A DNA stretch of 8,381 nucleotides from CALBPI01 sp039033695 (GTDB taxonomy: Bacteria > Pseudomonadota > Gammaproteobacteria > Steroidobacterales > Woeseiaceae). This document shows positions 1 through 6,832 of this stretch, one piece after another. The position numbers were made by a program, and so were the translations under genes. Position 1 is the first letter of the stretch; each line of letters begins with the position of its first letter. Under the pieces are notes generated by a model, which was not told where the DNA came from, did not search any database, and saw only the letters and a program-made list of their open reading frames with translations. The stretch lies in NCBI GenBank assembly GCA_039033695.1, contig JBCCCC010000141.1, forward strand, positions 1-8,381, given 5' to 3'.

Positions 1-1233
1 GACCTTCTCCGCCTCAAGCAATAGGTACAGCCAAAGCGGCGTGCCGCTGGACAAGTCCGCCGACACCTTCTTCGCAAGCATGGTTGCGGCTTTGCTCACC
101 TTGGCAATCTCCGCGTCGTCACGCCCCATCACCATGGCGACGTTTTCGCCGGAGGGTAGCTGGAACGCCTGGCCACGCAACAGGTTGCGCGTTGCAAGCG
201 ATTGGATGCCAGGAGGCGCAATGAACGGCAGCTTCAGTAAGTCTGTTGCCAGCTTGCCGTCGAGTTTTTCGGCGAGTTGAATGCTCCGACCCTCATTCGT
301 ATCGACCAACTCCTTCCAGTCAACGATGCCTTTATTGCTGGATAGCGGCGCAAAGCCCTCGCCCAGCACGCTACCAAACAATGCCAGCGCAGGTTTGGAC
401 TTCTGAATCTGCACCTTTTGCGGAATCATTGAGTGGCCAAACCGATAGGCCGCGACCGAGAACTCGACAGGTATGAATGGATCATTGTGCTCAGCGCAAT
501 AAAAGTTTCGGCCGTTGCCGAGGATATCGCTGACCACGGCACGCCCACAGAGCGTTGGCAGAAAGTCGTGGATAATGACCCACTGGTAGTGCCACATGGT
601 CGTACGGCGCGCTTCTTCAAACAGCTCGGCACCGGAATACTTGGATGCCAATGCGTCAACAACCTTGTTATGGAAACGCAGCATCGCGAGCTGCAATTGC
701 GACAACACGCGGTTCTCATCATTACGAGGGTCGCCAATAATTGCCGTGCCATGCGACGAGCGGGGCAGGTCTTGCTTAGCCAAGTTTGCCGGCTGACTGA
801 TCGCCGTGCCATCGGCGCCCGTCAGTAGTTTGATCCCCGCAAAATCACCCTCGCCATGGTAGAGAAACGGAGTTGCCTCAGGACCCTGCCCGTAGATGCA
901 GTCAAGATCGAGCGTTGGCGTGCGCGCATTGCCAATCGCGGACTCGTCCTCAACGACGGAGAACAGGCTGGTGGTGACATCGAGGGTAATATCGTGGTCG
1001 ATAAACTGACCAAAGAAAATCTGCCCGACATCGACGGACGTCGTTCGACTGGCACTCTTGCCACCGTCCATTGGACCATTTTGGGCGCCGATCGCGGTCA
1101 GTGACGGCGCCGACGTGAATAAAGGCGGCAGATCGAACAATCGGCCAAAGCGGTCTCCGCGCTGCCCATCGTGGCCGTAGTGACAATAAGCCGCCAGCCC
1201 CTTGAGCTTACCCATTCCATGGTGTTTTGCCAT
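1..1233 (-). CDS. Animal-type haem peroxidase (myeloperoxidase/cyclooxygenase superfamily), 3'-truncated by window edge
   Basis: The frame is open for 411 codons from ATG 1233-1231 and runs off the window at base 1 without a stop. The start is preceded by a good ribosome site, CAGGAG at 1246-1241, 7 nt upstream. Enzymes of this family use H2O2 to oxidise halides or organic substrates at a haem. All key residues are visible by comparison with myeloperoxidase: the distal motif FGQFIDHDIT (residues 74-83) with distal His80 and Asp79, which can form an ester bond to haem; GDPRNDEN (167-174) with catalytic Arg170 and second ester-link Glu173; and proximal His267 in AYRFGHSM (262-269). TPTLDLDCIYG and the C-terminal stretch RNLLRG through LWLYLLLEAEKV also match the family. 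No signal peptide is visible at the N-terminus, so export, if any, would need another route. Roughly 70-150 residues are probably missing. Class is secure; substrate is unknown. Confidence 0.92.
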   Translation of the reverse strand, partial: MAKHHGMGKLKGLAAYCHYGHDGQRGDRFGRLFDLPPLFTSAPSLTAIGAQNGPMDGGKSASRTTSVDVGQIFFGQFIDHDITLDVTTSLFSVVEDESAIGNARTPTLDLDCIYGQGPEATPFLYHGEGDFAGIKLLTGADGTAISQPANLAKQDLPRSSHGTAIIGDPRNDENRVLSQLQLAMLRFHNKVVDALASKYSGAELFEEARRTTMWHYQWVIIHDFLPTLCGRAVVSDILGNGRNFYCAEHNDPFIPVEFSVAAYRFGHSMIPQKVQIQKSKPALALFGSVLGEGFAPLSSNKGIVDWKELVDTNEGRSIQLAEKLDGKLATDLLKLPFIAPPGIQSLATRNLLRGQAFQLPSGENVAMVMGRDDAEIAKVSKAATMLAKKVSADLSSGTPLWLYLLLEAEKV

Positions 1234-1240
1234 TGTGATA

Positions 1241-1246
1241 CTCCTG
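1241..1246 (-). promoter_or_regulatory. Ribosome binding site of the haem peroxidase gene
   Basis: CAGGAG on the minus strand lies 7 nt before the ATG at 1233. It fixes the peroxidase start and shows that the 1234..1317 gap carries a proper translation initiation region. No convincing -35/-10 pair is visible in that 84-bp gap, so the gene may be read through from the helicase gene upstream or have a weak or non-canonical promoter. Confidence 0.7.
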
Positions 1247-1291
1247 AAGGTTGTCTCATTTCGAAAATCCCCTTCACTGCATCTCTGGCAT

Positions 1292-1313
1292 GACCCGGAG
1301 AACTATCCCGGTC
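1292..1313 (-). terminator. Weak hairpin just downstream of deaD (possible terminator or processing stem)
   Basis: Minus-strand GACCGGGA - TAGTTC - TCCGGGTC can form an 8-position stem with one internal G-G mismatch and a 6-nt loop. It starts 4 nt after the helicase stop codon. No T-tract follows on either strand, so it does not fit a classic Rho-independent terminator. It may instead be a 3'-end-protecting stem or simply chance. Confidence 0.25.
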
Positions 1314-1317
1314 GCGG

Positions 1318-3240
1318 TCAGGGAGCTGGCTTGCGGCGCTTGTCCTTGCCCGCCGCCGTCCGCTTCTTGCGCGCCTTGCTCGGTTTGCTCGGTTTGCTCG
1401 GTTTGCTCGGTTTGGCAACCGCCTTACCAGATCTTGCTTTTGCGGCCTTTGGCTTGACGGGTTTGGGTTTGCGGCCCTTCGGCTTCTTGCGCTCGCCGCT
1501 ACTGGCGAGCTTTTTGCGCCCACCAGGGTTCGATTTTGTCGGTCCCTTGCGATTGCGCTGCGGCGCTGCGCTCGGATCGGCGGGCTGGCTGTCAGTCACC
1601 AAACTGATGTTGAGCTTTTCACCGCACACCCGAACCTTCTTGAGATCCTTGAAGATCTCTTTAGGCATACCCTTTGGCAGGTCAACCAGGCTGTGATCGT
1701 CTTCTATGTGAATATGACCGATGTGCTGGCCATCGACCCCTGCTTCATTCGCGATGGCACCGACAATATTGCCGGGCTGGACGCCGTGTTTGCGGCCTAC
1801 CATCAGACGATAGCGATCCATATCCGCCTGGGACTCGCGACGCATCGGATGCTTGCTGCTCCGCTCGCCGCGTCGCTGTGCTGGACGCTCCGAGTCCGGG
1901 CTCAGCAACATTGGCGTATCGCCAATCATGAGCTTGCCTAGCGCTGCGGCAACATCCACCGCATCCGTCTCATGCTCATCCACGTACTGCTCGACCAGGG
2001 TACGCATGAACGCCGTCTCGCCGCTTGCCAACGTGTCGCTGATGCGCCGCTTGAAGTCGCCGATGCGCTTGGCATTAACCACATCACTGCTCGGCAACGT
2101 CAGCGGTTCAATCGGCTGACGAGTAGCCTTCTCGATCGCATACAGCATGCGTCGCTCGCGCGGTGCCACGAACAGAATCGCGTCGCCTTGTCGTCCGGCT
2201 CGCCCGGTTCGGCCAATCCGATGGATGTAAGCCTCGGTATCGTAGGGAATATCGAAATTGATAACGTGGCTGATACGCTCGACATCCAGGCCTCTCGCGG
2301 CCACATCGGTGGCCACCAGAATATCCAGTGAGCCGCGCTTCAGACGCTCCACCATTTGCTCGCGTTGCTTTTGAATCATATCGCCATTCATTGCGGCTGC
2401 AGCATAGCCACGCGCTTCCAGGCGCTCGGCCAATTCGGTCGTGGCTGTCTTGGTGCGCACGAAGATCAGCACGCCGTCGACAGGCTCAACCTCTAGCAAT
2501 CGCGTCAGCGCGTCCAGCTTATGCAGCCCGCCAACCTGCCAATAGCGTTGGCGAATGGTGGCTGCGGTGGCCGTTGCCGATTTGATGGCAACCTCAGCCG
2601 GGTCTGTCAGATAACGCCGCGCAATGCGCTCAATCTGCCGCGGCATGGTCGCCGAAAACAACGCCATCTGGCGAGCATCGGGCAGCTCGCCGAGAATCCA
2701 TTCAACCTCATCGATGAAACCCATACGAAGCATCTCATCTGCTTCATCCAGCACCAGCGTCTGCAGGTTATCAAGCTTGAGCGTACCCTTGCGCATATGG
2801 TCCATGACCCGGCCGGGCGTGCCAACGACCACTTGTACGCCGCGTTTTAGCTGGCGGATTTGCACGCCGTAATCCTGTCCGCCATAGATAGGTACAACAT
2901 GAAATCCAGGCATGTGCGCCGCATAACGCTGGAATGCCTCGGCAACCTGAATCGCAAGCTCGCGAGTGGGCGCCAGCGCCATTACCTGCACATTGCGCGA
3001 CTTGAGGTCGATTCGCGAAAGCAATGGCAGCGCAAACGCGGCCGTCTTTCCGGTGCCGGTTGGCGCATGCCCAAGCAGGTCGCGACCGGCCAGCAGCGGT
3101 GGGATTGCTTGCTGCTGAATGGGCGTTGGCAGCTCATAGCCCACGGCCTGTAACGCACTAACCAAAGTCTCTGGCAGGCCGAGTTCGTCGAAGGTGTCCT
3201 GCTCGATTGCGGGATCAGATGAGGCGGGCGTTTTCGACAT
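1318..3240 (-). CDS. deaD: DEAD-box ATP-dependent RNA helicase, DeaD/CsdA type
   Basis: This 640-residue protein is close in length to E. coli DeaD (about 630) and colinear with it. It is expected to unwind RNA duplexes during ribosome assembly and mRNA turnover, especially in the cold. Visible motifs are the Q motif (GYELPTPIQQ, 34-43), motif I APTGTGKT (59-66), Ia PTRELA (91-96), GG (120-121), Ib TPGR (141-144), II DEAD (165-168), III SAT (196-198), IV around LIFVRTK (258-264), V ATDVAARGLD (310-319) and VI HRIGRTGR (340-347). A DbpA-type RNA-binding domain follows at about 475-546 (YRLMVGRKHGVQPGNIVGAI onward). The tail, 550-640, is Lys/Pro/Ser/Arg-rich and disordered, with four PSK units. 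ATG 3240 is chosen because homology begins near residue 17. The longer frame to 3420 would run through the divergent promoter region almost to the start of the neighbouring gene. No strong Shine-Dalgarno is visible. Confidence 0.96.
   Translation of the reverse strand: MSKTPASSDPAIEQDTFDELGLPETLVSALQAVGYELPTPIQQQAIPPLLAGRDLLGHAPTGTGKTAAFALPLLSRIDLKSRNVQVMALAPTRELAIQVAEAFQRYAAHMPGFHVVPIYGGQDYGVQIRQLKRGVQVVVGTPGRVMDHMRKGTLKLDNLQTLVLDEADEMLRMGFIDEVEWILGELPDARQMALFSATMPRQIERIARRYLTDPAEVAIKSATATAATIRQRYWQVGGLHKLDALTRLLEVEPVDGVLIFVRTKTATTELAERLEARGYAAAAMNGDMIQKQREQMVERLKRGSLDILVATDVAARGLDVERISHVINFDIPYDTEAYIHRIGRTGRAGRQGDAILFVAPRERRMLYAIEKATRQPIEPLTLPSSDVVNAKRIGDFKRRISDTLASGETAFMRTLVEQYVDEHETDAVDVAAALGKLMIGDTPMLLSPDSERPAQRRGERSSKHPMRRESQADMDRYRLMVGRKHGVQPGNIVGAIANEAGVDGQHIGHIHIEDDHSLVDLPKGMPKEIFKDLKKVRVCGEKLNISLVTDSQPADPSAAPQRNRKGPTKSNPGGRKKLASSGERKKPKGRKPKPVKPKAAKARSGKAVAKPSKPSKPSKPSKARKKRTAAGKDKRRKPAP
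1376..1414 (-). repeat. 9-nt tandem repeat encoding (PSK)n in the helicase tail
   Basis: On the plus strand the unit CGGTTTGCT occurs at 1381-1389, 1390-1398 and 1399-1407. A partial copy (TTGCT) precedes it and a degenerate fourth copy, CGGTTTGGC, follows. Read on the coding strand it gives repeated Pro-Ser-Lys at about residues 611-622 of the helicase. Because the unit is a multiple of three, copy-number change keeps the frame, so length variation between strains is plausible. Confidence 0.85.
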
Positions 3241-3337
3241 GATGGTATGGCTCTGGGATAAATTGACTGGCACGTCGTCGAGCCAGCCGCGTATCTTACG
3301 CCTAGTTGCAAGGTGCAGCGTGACTATATCGCCGCGC

Positions 3338-3402
3338 CCGATTCGACCGACCTGCGAAGCGCGCGCCTGCAGTGGGCTATCATGGACAACCAAGCGAATC
3401 GG
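3338..3402. repeat. 8-bp inverted repeat CCGATTCG / CGAATCGG in the divergent region
   Basis: CCGATTCG at 3338-3345 and its exact reverse complement CGAATCGG at 3395-3402 are separated by 49 nt, the second arm ending 21 nt before the lipoprotein start. It could be a pair of operator half-sites or a long-range stem in a leader transcript. A match of this length in 183 bp can readily arise by chance, so support is weak. Confidence 0.3.
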
Positions 3403-3410
3403 AATAGACG

Positions 3411-3417
3411 AAGAGGA
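3411..3417 (+). promoter_or_regulatory. Ribosome binding site deciding the start of the 5'-nucleotidase-like gene
   Basis: AAGAGGA lies 6 nt upstream of ATG 3424. It selects that start over the in-frame upstream ATGs at 3313 and 3382, which lack such a site and would bury the lipoprotein signal sequence. Confidence 0.75.
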
Positions 3418-3423
3418 CAACGC

Positions 3424-5019
3424 ATGAGTAACTGGCGTACGCGCTCACTCCTGGCTCCGCTGGCGGCCGTGTGTTTATTGGTCTTTCTCGACGGCTGCAC
3501 GACACAGCCGCCCGTGCAGATCGAAGCCCAACCAGACGAAACAGTCATTACGCTGCTGTTCACAAACGACGTTGAGAGCGCCTACGACCCAACACCCGCT
3601 TTCTGGCGCAACGACATGCGCCGCATTGGCGGCATTGCCGAAATGGCAACGCTGATTCGTCAAATTCGCGCGCGCGAGCCCAATGTATTCCTGCTTGATG
3701 CCGGCGATATCTATACAGGCACGCTCGCCAAACTCACTAAAGGCGAGATTTCGTTCGAACTCATGATGACAATGGGTTATGACGCAATCAGCATTGGCAA
3801 TCATGAGTTCGAATACGGCTGGCAAGAGCTTGCACGCCAGAAAGATCGCGTGCCGTTTCCGGTGCTGGCCGCCAACCTGTTCTACAAGGGAACCGATTTT
3901 CCCTTCGCTCAGGCCTACACCATTATCGAACGGGATGGGGTGCGCATTGGCGTAATCGGTGTTCTCGGTCAGGACGCAGCGAATGCGCTGATACCGTCCA
4001 ACATTGCCGGGCTCGAGGTTCGCGATCCGATACCAGCAGTGCGACGCCATGTTGCGATGCTCAAGGGCGACGTCGATTTGATCGTGGTGTTGACGCATCA
4101 AGGCAAGACGGCGCCAATGCAGACGGACGATGAAGCGGATACATCTGTGCAACGTGGCAACGAGGAGAACCTCGCGTTGGCCGGCGCGGTCGCCGGCATC
4201 GATGTCATTTTTGGTGGCCATACAGACGCTGGCACTCGAGAACCCATCGAGCATCCCGAGACAGGTACGCTAATCATGCAGACATTTGGCCAGGGGCAGC
4301 ATCTGGGCCAACTGCAGGTGGTGATCGATAACCAGACCCGAGCCATTCGTGATGCCTCTGGCAGGCTTATTCCGATCGACAGCGACCGTTTTACGCCGGA
4401 TGCCACGGTCGCCGGCAAGCTGCGCGATTACCGCGCACGGTTTCCCGAGATTTATGCGACGCGCGGCAGCACCAAAGGCATACTGACTCGCCGCTACTAT
4501 CAAGAGTCGGACCTTGGCAACTTGTTTGCTGACATCTTGCGAGACTCGACCGAAGCGAACATAGGCCTGATGCCGTCAGGCGCCTTGCGTAAGGACCTGC
4601 CGGAGGGAGACGTCCGACTGGTCGACCTTGCCGACGCGTTTCCGTTCGAAGATCGCGTGGCAACACTCAAAGTTAGCGGTGCTGTGCTCACAGAAATCCT
4701 CGAACAAGGCGCGTCGCTGGAGCGCGGCCTGTTGCAAGTATCGGGGTTGACCGTGCGCTATCGACCGGACGCGCCGATTGGTCAGCGCATTGAGGGCGTC
4801 ATTATCAACGGTGAGCCTCTCGATCGCGATCAACAATACACCGTATCAACGCTGGAGATCCTGGCTCAAGGCGGTGATGAGTACACGCAGTTTCGTAAGG
4901 CCACCGACATTGACATGTCGAACTACCAATATTTGCAAGTCGTTGAACGTTATTTTCTAAAGAACTCGCCCGTCGATGTGCCGGTGCGAGAGCGCTATCA
5001 GATCGTAGACGAGGACTAG
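3424..5019 (+). CDS. 5'-nucleotidase/UshA-family metallophosphoesterase, lipoprotein
   Basis: This 531-residue protein has the two-domain layout of periplasmic 5'-nucleotidases, which hydrolyse nucleotides or related phosphoesters for phosphate and nucleoside salvage. A type II signal peptide is visible: Arg-rich start, hydrophobic 9-22, lipobox LDGC with Cys25. Asp at -2 is atypical; Thr at +2 suggests outer-membrane sorting. The metallophosphoesterase domain (about 41-300) carries TNDVE (47-51), DAGD (92-95), GNHEFEYG (125-132), THQG (224-227) and GGHTD (264-268), giving likely ligands Asp49, Glu51, Asp95, Asn126, His225, His266 and Asp268. Glu51 replaces the usual His of the TNDxH motif. 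The C-terminal 5_nucleotid_C domain (about 352-500) has ESDLGNLFADILR and GGDEY (483-487), but the typical NGGGIR substrate loop reads MPSGALR (383-389). It stands alone on the plus strand, divergent from deaD and convergent with the export operon. Family is secure; the true substrate is uncertain. Confidence 0.93.
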   Translation: MSNWRTRSLLAPLAAVCLLVFLDGCTTQPPVQIEAQPDETVITLLFTNDVESAYDPTPAFWRNDMRRIGGIAEMATLIRQIRAREPNVFLLDAGDIYTGTLAKLTKGEISFELMMTMGYDAISIGNHEFEYGWQELARQKDRVPFPVLAANLFYKGTDFPFAQAYTIIERDGVRIGVIGVLGQDAANALIPSNIAGLEVRDPIPAVRRHVAMLKGDVDLIVVLTHQGKTAPMQTDDEADTSVQRGNEENLALAGAVAGIDVIFGGHTDAGTREPIEHPETGTLIMQTFGQGQHLGQLQVVIDNQTRAIRDASGRLIPIDSDRFTPDATVAGKLRDYRARFPEIYATRGSTKGILTRRYYQESDLGNLFADILRDSTEANIGLMPSGALRKDLPEGDVRLVDLADAFPFEDRVATLKVSGAVLTEILEQGASLERGLLQVSGLTVRYRPDAPIGQRIEGVIINGEPLDRDQQYTVSTLEILAQGGDEYTQFRKATDIDMSNYQYLQVVERYFLKNSPVDVPVRERYQIVDED

Positions 5020-5027
5020 CGCTCGTC
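5008..5027. other. Convergent-gene junction: hairpin with both stop codons in its loop
   Basis: GACGAG (5008-5013) and CTCGTC (5022-5027) form a perfect 6-bp stem around an 8-nt loop, GACTAGCG. The loop contains CTAG (5016-5019), which provides the TAG stop of the plus-strand nucleotidase gene (5017-5019) and the TAG stop of the minus-strand membrane protein (5018-5016). Being symmetric, the stem could form in either transcript. It lacks a T-tract, so terminator function is only a possibility. Confidence 0.4.
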
Positions 5028-5360
5028 AGGCTCGCGTTCAGGTATTGGCTTGTCGCGATCGTTGATCTCGTAGGCGTCGGCGACGTAGCCGGGGCCTTTC
5101 ATGATGAAGACCACGATGCAGCCTATGGCAACGGTCAAAACGGCCGTCACTGCAGTGATCACCACGGCAATTGCGGTGATGTCAATCGTCGCAATGCGCT
5201 TGCTCGCCTCGGGCCCGCCGGCGATAAGCAGCCGAGCAATAAACGCAACCGCTGCTGGCACAAGAACACTAATCAACAGCGCTTTTGGCACAAGCCGCCA
5301 CAGCGTCTGCTCAAGCCCGGGCGCTGCCCTGTTCTGATTGATCTTGTTAAGCCAGCGCAT
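5016..5360 (-). CDS. Small two-helix inner-membrane protein, function unknown, last gene of the export operon
   Basis: I do not recognise this 114-residue protein as a named family. It has a basic, amphipathic N-terminus (residues 1-26, with Trp3 and Trp21) and two strongly hydrophobic segments at about 27-47 and 61-87. A short periplasmic-type loop (GGPEASKRIAT) separates them, and a hydrophilic charged tail with KGPGYVADAYEI (88-99) ends in a proline- and acid-rich stretch. The positive-inside pattern suggests both termini are cytoplasmic. ATG 5360 lies 8 nt after the TolC-family stop, so it is very likely co-transcribed and perhaps translationally coupled, since no clear Shine-Dalgarno is seen. 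The position suggests an accessory subunit of the exporter, but it could be an unrelated gene at the operon end. Confidence 0.8.
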   Translation of the reverse strand: MRWLNKINQNRAAPGLEQTLWRLVPKALLISVLVPAAVAFIARLLIAGGPEASKRIATIDITAIAVVITAVTAVLTVAIGCIVVFIMKGPGYVADAYEINDRDKPIPEREPDER

Positions 5361-5368
5361 GATTCACG

Positions 5369-6832
5369 CTAGTCTTGATCAAGGTTCGGCACCAAGCCGA
5401 GCTTGACCAGATTGATGGTTGCCGCATCCAGGCTCACCTCGGCCTTGCGCGTTGCCAGCGCGGCGGAAATCGCACGAATGCGCGCATTGGCCACCTCTTG
5501 TTCGCGCACATTGACCAGGAAGAAATCACTGGCACCACCCGAGAACCTGTTGATCTCAGCCGCCTCCAGCGCGCGGGACTGCGCCACGTCGAGTGCAGCC
5601 AGCTCGGCAAGCTGCTCGGCAAAATCAAGGTCCAAGGCGATCGCGCGCAACTCAAGATCAATCTGTTCTTCCAGTTGTTGTTGCTGCAATCGCAATGCAT
5701 CGAGTTTGGCGCGGGACTGCGATAACCGGGCACGCGCCTCACGGCGTTGCAACGGTACGGAAAAGTTTAGCGCTACAATCGTATCGGTGCTGTCGCGCGA
5801 GACACCGCCCTCGCCAACGCTACCAAGGCCCTCGGCCACCTCCAGGCGCAGGTCAAGCTTCGGTTTGAGGTTGTTCTCAGACAGCCGGATGCGCTGCAGC
5901 GCACGCTCGATCATCGTCCGCACCTGACGAACTTCGGGGCGTGCCTCAATCATCGCTTGCAGGGTTTCCAGATTGCGCTCCGGCAACGTCGTGTCCTCAA
6001 TGGTCGCGCGCAAACGCGCCGGCAACTGCGCTCTTGAGGGTGCCAGCTGCCTGCCTTGCGCATCGCGATAGTAAAAACCAAGTTTGTTTACGGCGATCGC
6101 ATAATCGCGCTCGGCACCAATAAGCAGGCTGCGTCTGCGCGTGATGTTCTGTTGATTCTCAGTCAGGAACACACGCGCTCTGGCACCCGAGGTCACTTGC
6201 CGAATCAGGCCCGCATCCCGGTCGCGAGCGATGGCAAGCAAGTCCTGATAGACCAGCAACTGCTGTCCGGCGGCGACCCAGTTCCAGTATGCCAATGCGG
6301 CCTGTTGCTGAACCGCAACGCGCGTTAGCAGCACATCCAGATCAGCTTCGCGCAACGCCAGCCTGGCATCGTTACCTGCGAAACGGCGCTCGTCGATGTC
6401 TCGATCACGCAGCAAGCTAAGCACAACGCCAACCTTCGCCTGACCGCCATTGTTGGTGAAATTGATGTCTTCGTAGATCGGAAAATCACCGTTTGATAAC
6501 CGATATTGACCGTAGACGCTGCCACCGAACCGTGCAAAAGGCTGCTCTATCGTGTTGGTCACCACCGTACCGTCGTAGAACCCGGTTGCACGGCTGAAGC
6601 CTTCGCTATTGATCACCAGGTCAAACGCGCCCTGCGTCGCTTCAAGCTCGCCTTGCACCACACGCCGTTGCGCGAGCGCCTTGAGAATTGACGGGAACTG
6701 CGCCTGCGTCACGGCGAGTACGTCGGCGAGCCGTAGCGCCTCTGCCTCGCTCTGCTCCGGCGCCAGGTCCTGGCTGTCCGCTGCTAATGGCATCACCACT
6801 AGCGACAGAGCAACGAGCGAGCGAATAATCAT
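5369..6832 (-). CDS. TolC-family outer-membrane channel protein
   Basis: This 487-residue protein is of normal TolC/OEP length. Members trimerise into a beta-barrel in the outer membrane continued by a periplasmic alpha-helical tunnel that docks on an adaptor. A Sec signal peptide is visible at 1-18 (IIRSL, hydrophobic core, MPLAA). Two homologous halves follow, about 35-260 and 285-475. Each has long charged/Ala/Leu/Gln-rich helices interrupted by a beta-rich segment (about 70-140 and 325-362, the latter ending ALNFSVPLQRREARARL, a typical family stretch). The second helical pair contains a Gln/Glu-rich coil (LQQQQLEEQIDLELRAI). Its ATG (6832-6830) overlaps the stop of the adaptor gene as ATGA, indicating translational coupling, and no separate strong ribosome site is seen. 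The partner is expected to be the adjacent HlyD protein. The cargo is not predictable. Confidence 0.93.
   Translation of the reverse strand: MIIRSLVALSLVVMPLAADSQDLAPEQSEAEALRLADVLAVTQAQFPSILKALAQRRVVQGELEATQGAFDLVINSEGFSRATGFYDGTVVTNTIEQPFARFGGSVYGQYRLSNGDFPIYEDINFTNNGGQAKVGVVLSLLRDRDIDERRFAGNDARLALREADLDVLLTRVAVQQQAALAYWNWVAAGQQLLVYQDLLAIARDRDAGLIRQVTSGARARVFLTENQQNITRRRSLLIGAERDYAIAVNKLGFYYRDAQGRQLAPSRAQLPARLRATIEDTTLPERNLETLQAMIEARPEVRQVRTMIERALQRIRLSENNLKPKLDLRLEVAEGLGSVGEGGVSRDSTDTIVALNFSVPLQRREARARLSQSRAKLDALRLQQQQLEEQIDLELRAIALDLDFAEQLAELAALDVAQSRALEAAEINRFSGGASDFFLVNVREQEVANARIRAISAALATRKAEVSLDAATINLVKLGLVPNLDQD

Larger units (their letters stand above)
3241..3423. promoter_or_regulatory. 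Divergent intergenic region between deaD and the 5'-nucleotidase-like lipoprotein gene
   Basis: These 183 bp separate two divergently transcribed genes and must hold both promoters unless transcription starts inside a coding region. No canonical sigma70 pair with 16-18 nt spacing is evident. On the plus strand the best fragments are TTGACT (3263-3268), TTGCAA (3306-3311), TATATC (3325-3330) and TATCAT (3378-3383), but none are correctly spaced. Open frames extend into this region from both sides, without the start signals or homology that would make them genes. Confidence 0.6.

Noticed and set aside
426..1079. Separate open frames on both strands within the peroxidase region (for example 426..812 and 822..1079 minus, 433..828 plus)
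   Set aside because: The continuous minus-strand frame 1..1233 carries every haem peroxidase motif without interruption. The shorter frames are out-of-frame shadows, and there is no frameshift in the real gene.
1202..1696. A 164-codon plus-strand frame opposite the helicase tail
   Set aside because: Its Leu/Gly-rich repeat is only the complement of the Lys/Pro/Ser repeat of the helicase tail, and no start signal or homology is seen.
3241..3420. N-terminal extension of the helicase to a start at 3420
   Set aside because: The extra 60 residues have no family homology and would place the start 4 nt from the divergent lipoprotein start, leaving no room for either promoter.
3313..3423. N-terminal extension of the nucleotidase to ATG 3313 or 3382
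   Set aside because: Either would put charged residues ahead of the lipoprotein signal peptide. The good ribosome site lies directly before ATG 3424.
3475..4254. A 259-codon open frame on the minus strand inside the nucleotidase gene
   Set aside because: It is antisense to a gene with clear family motifs throughout, has no recognisable domain, and its composition is what a reversed GC-rich coding strand gives.
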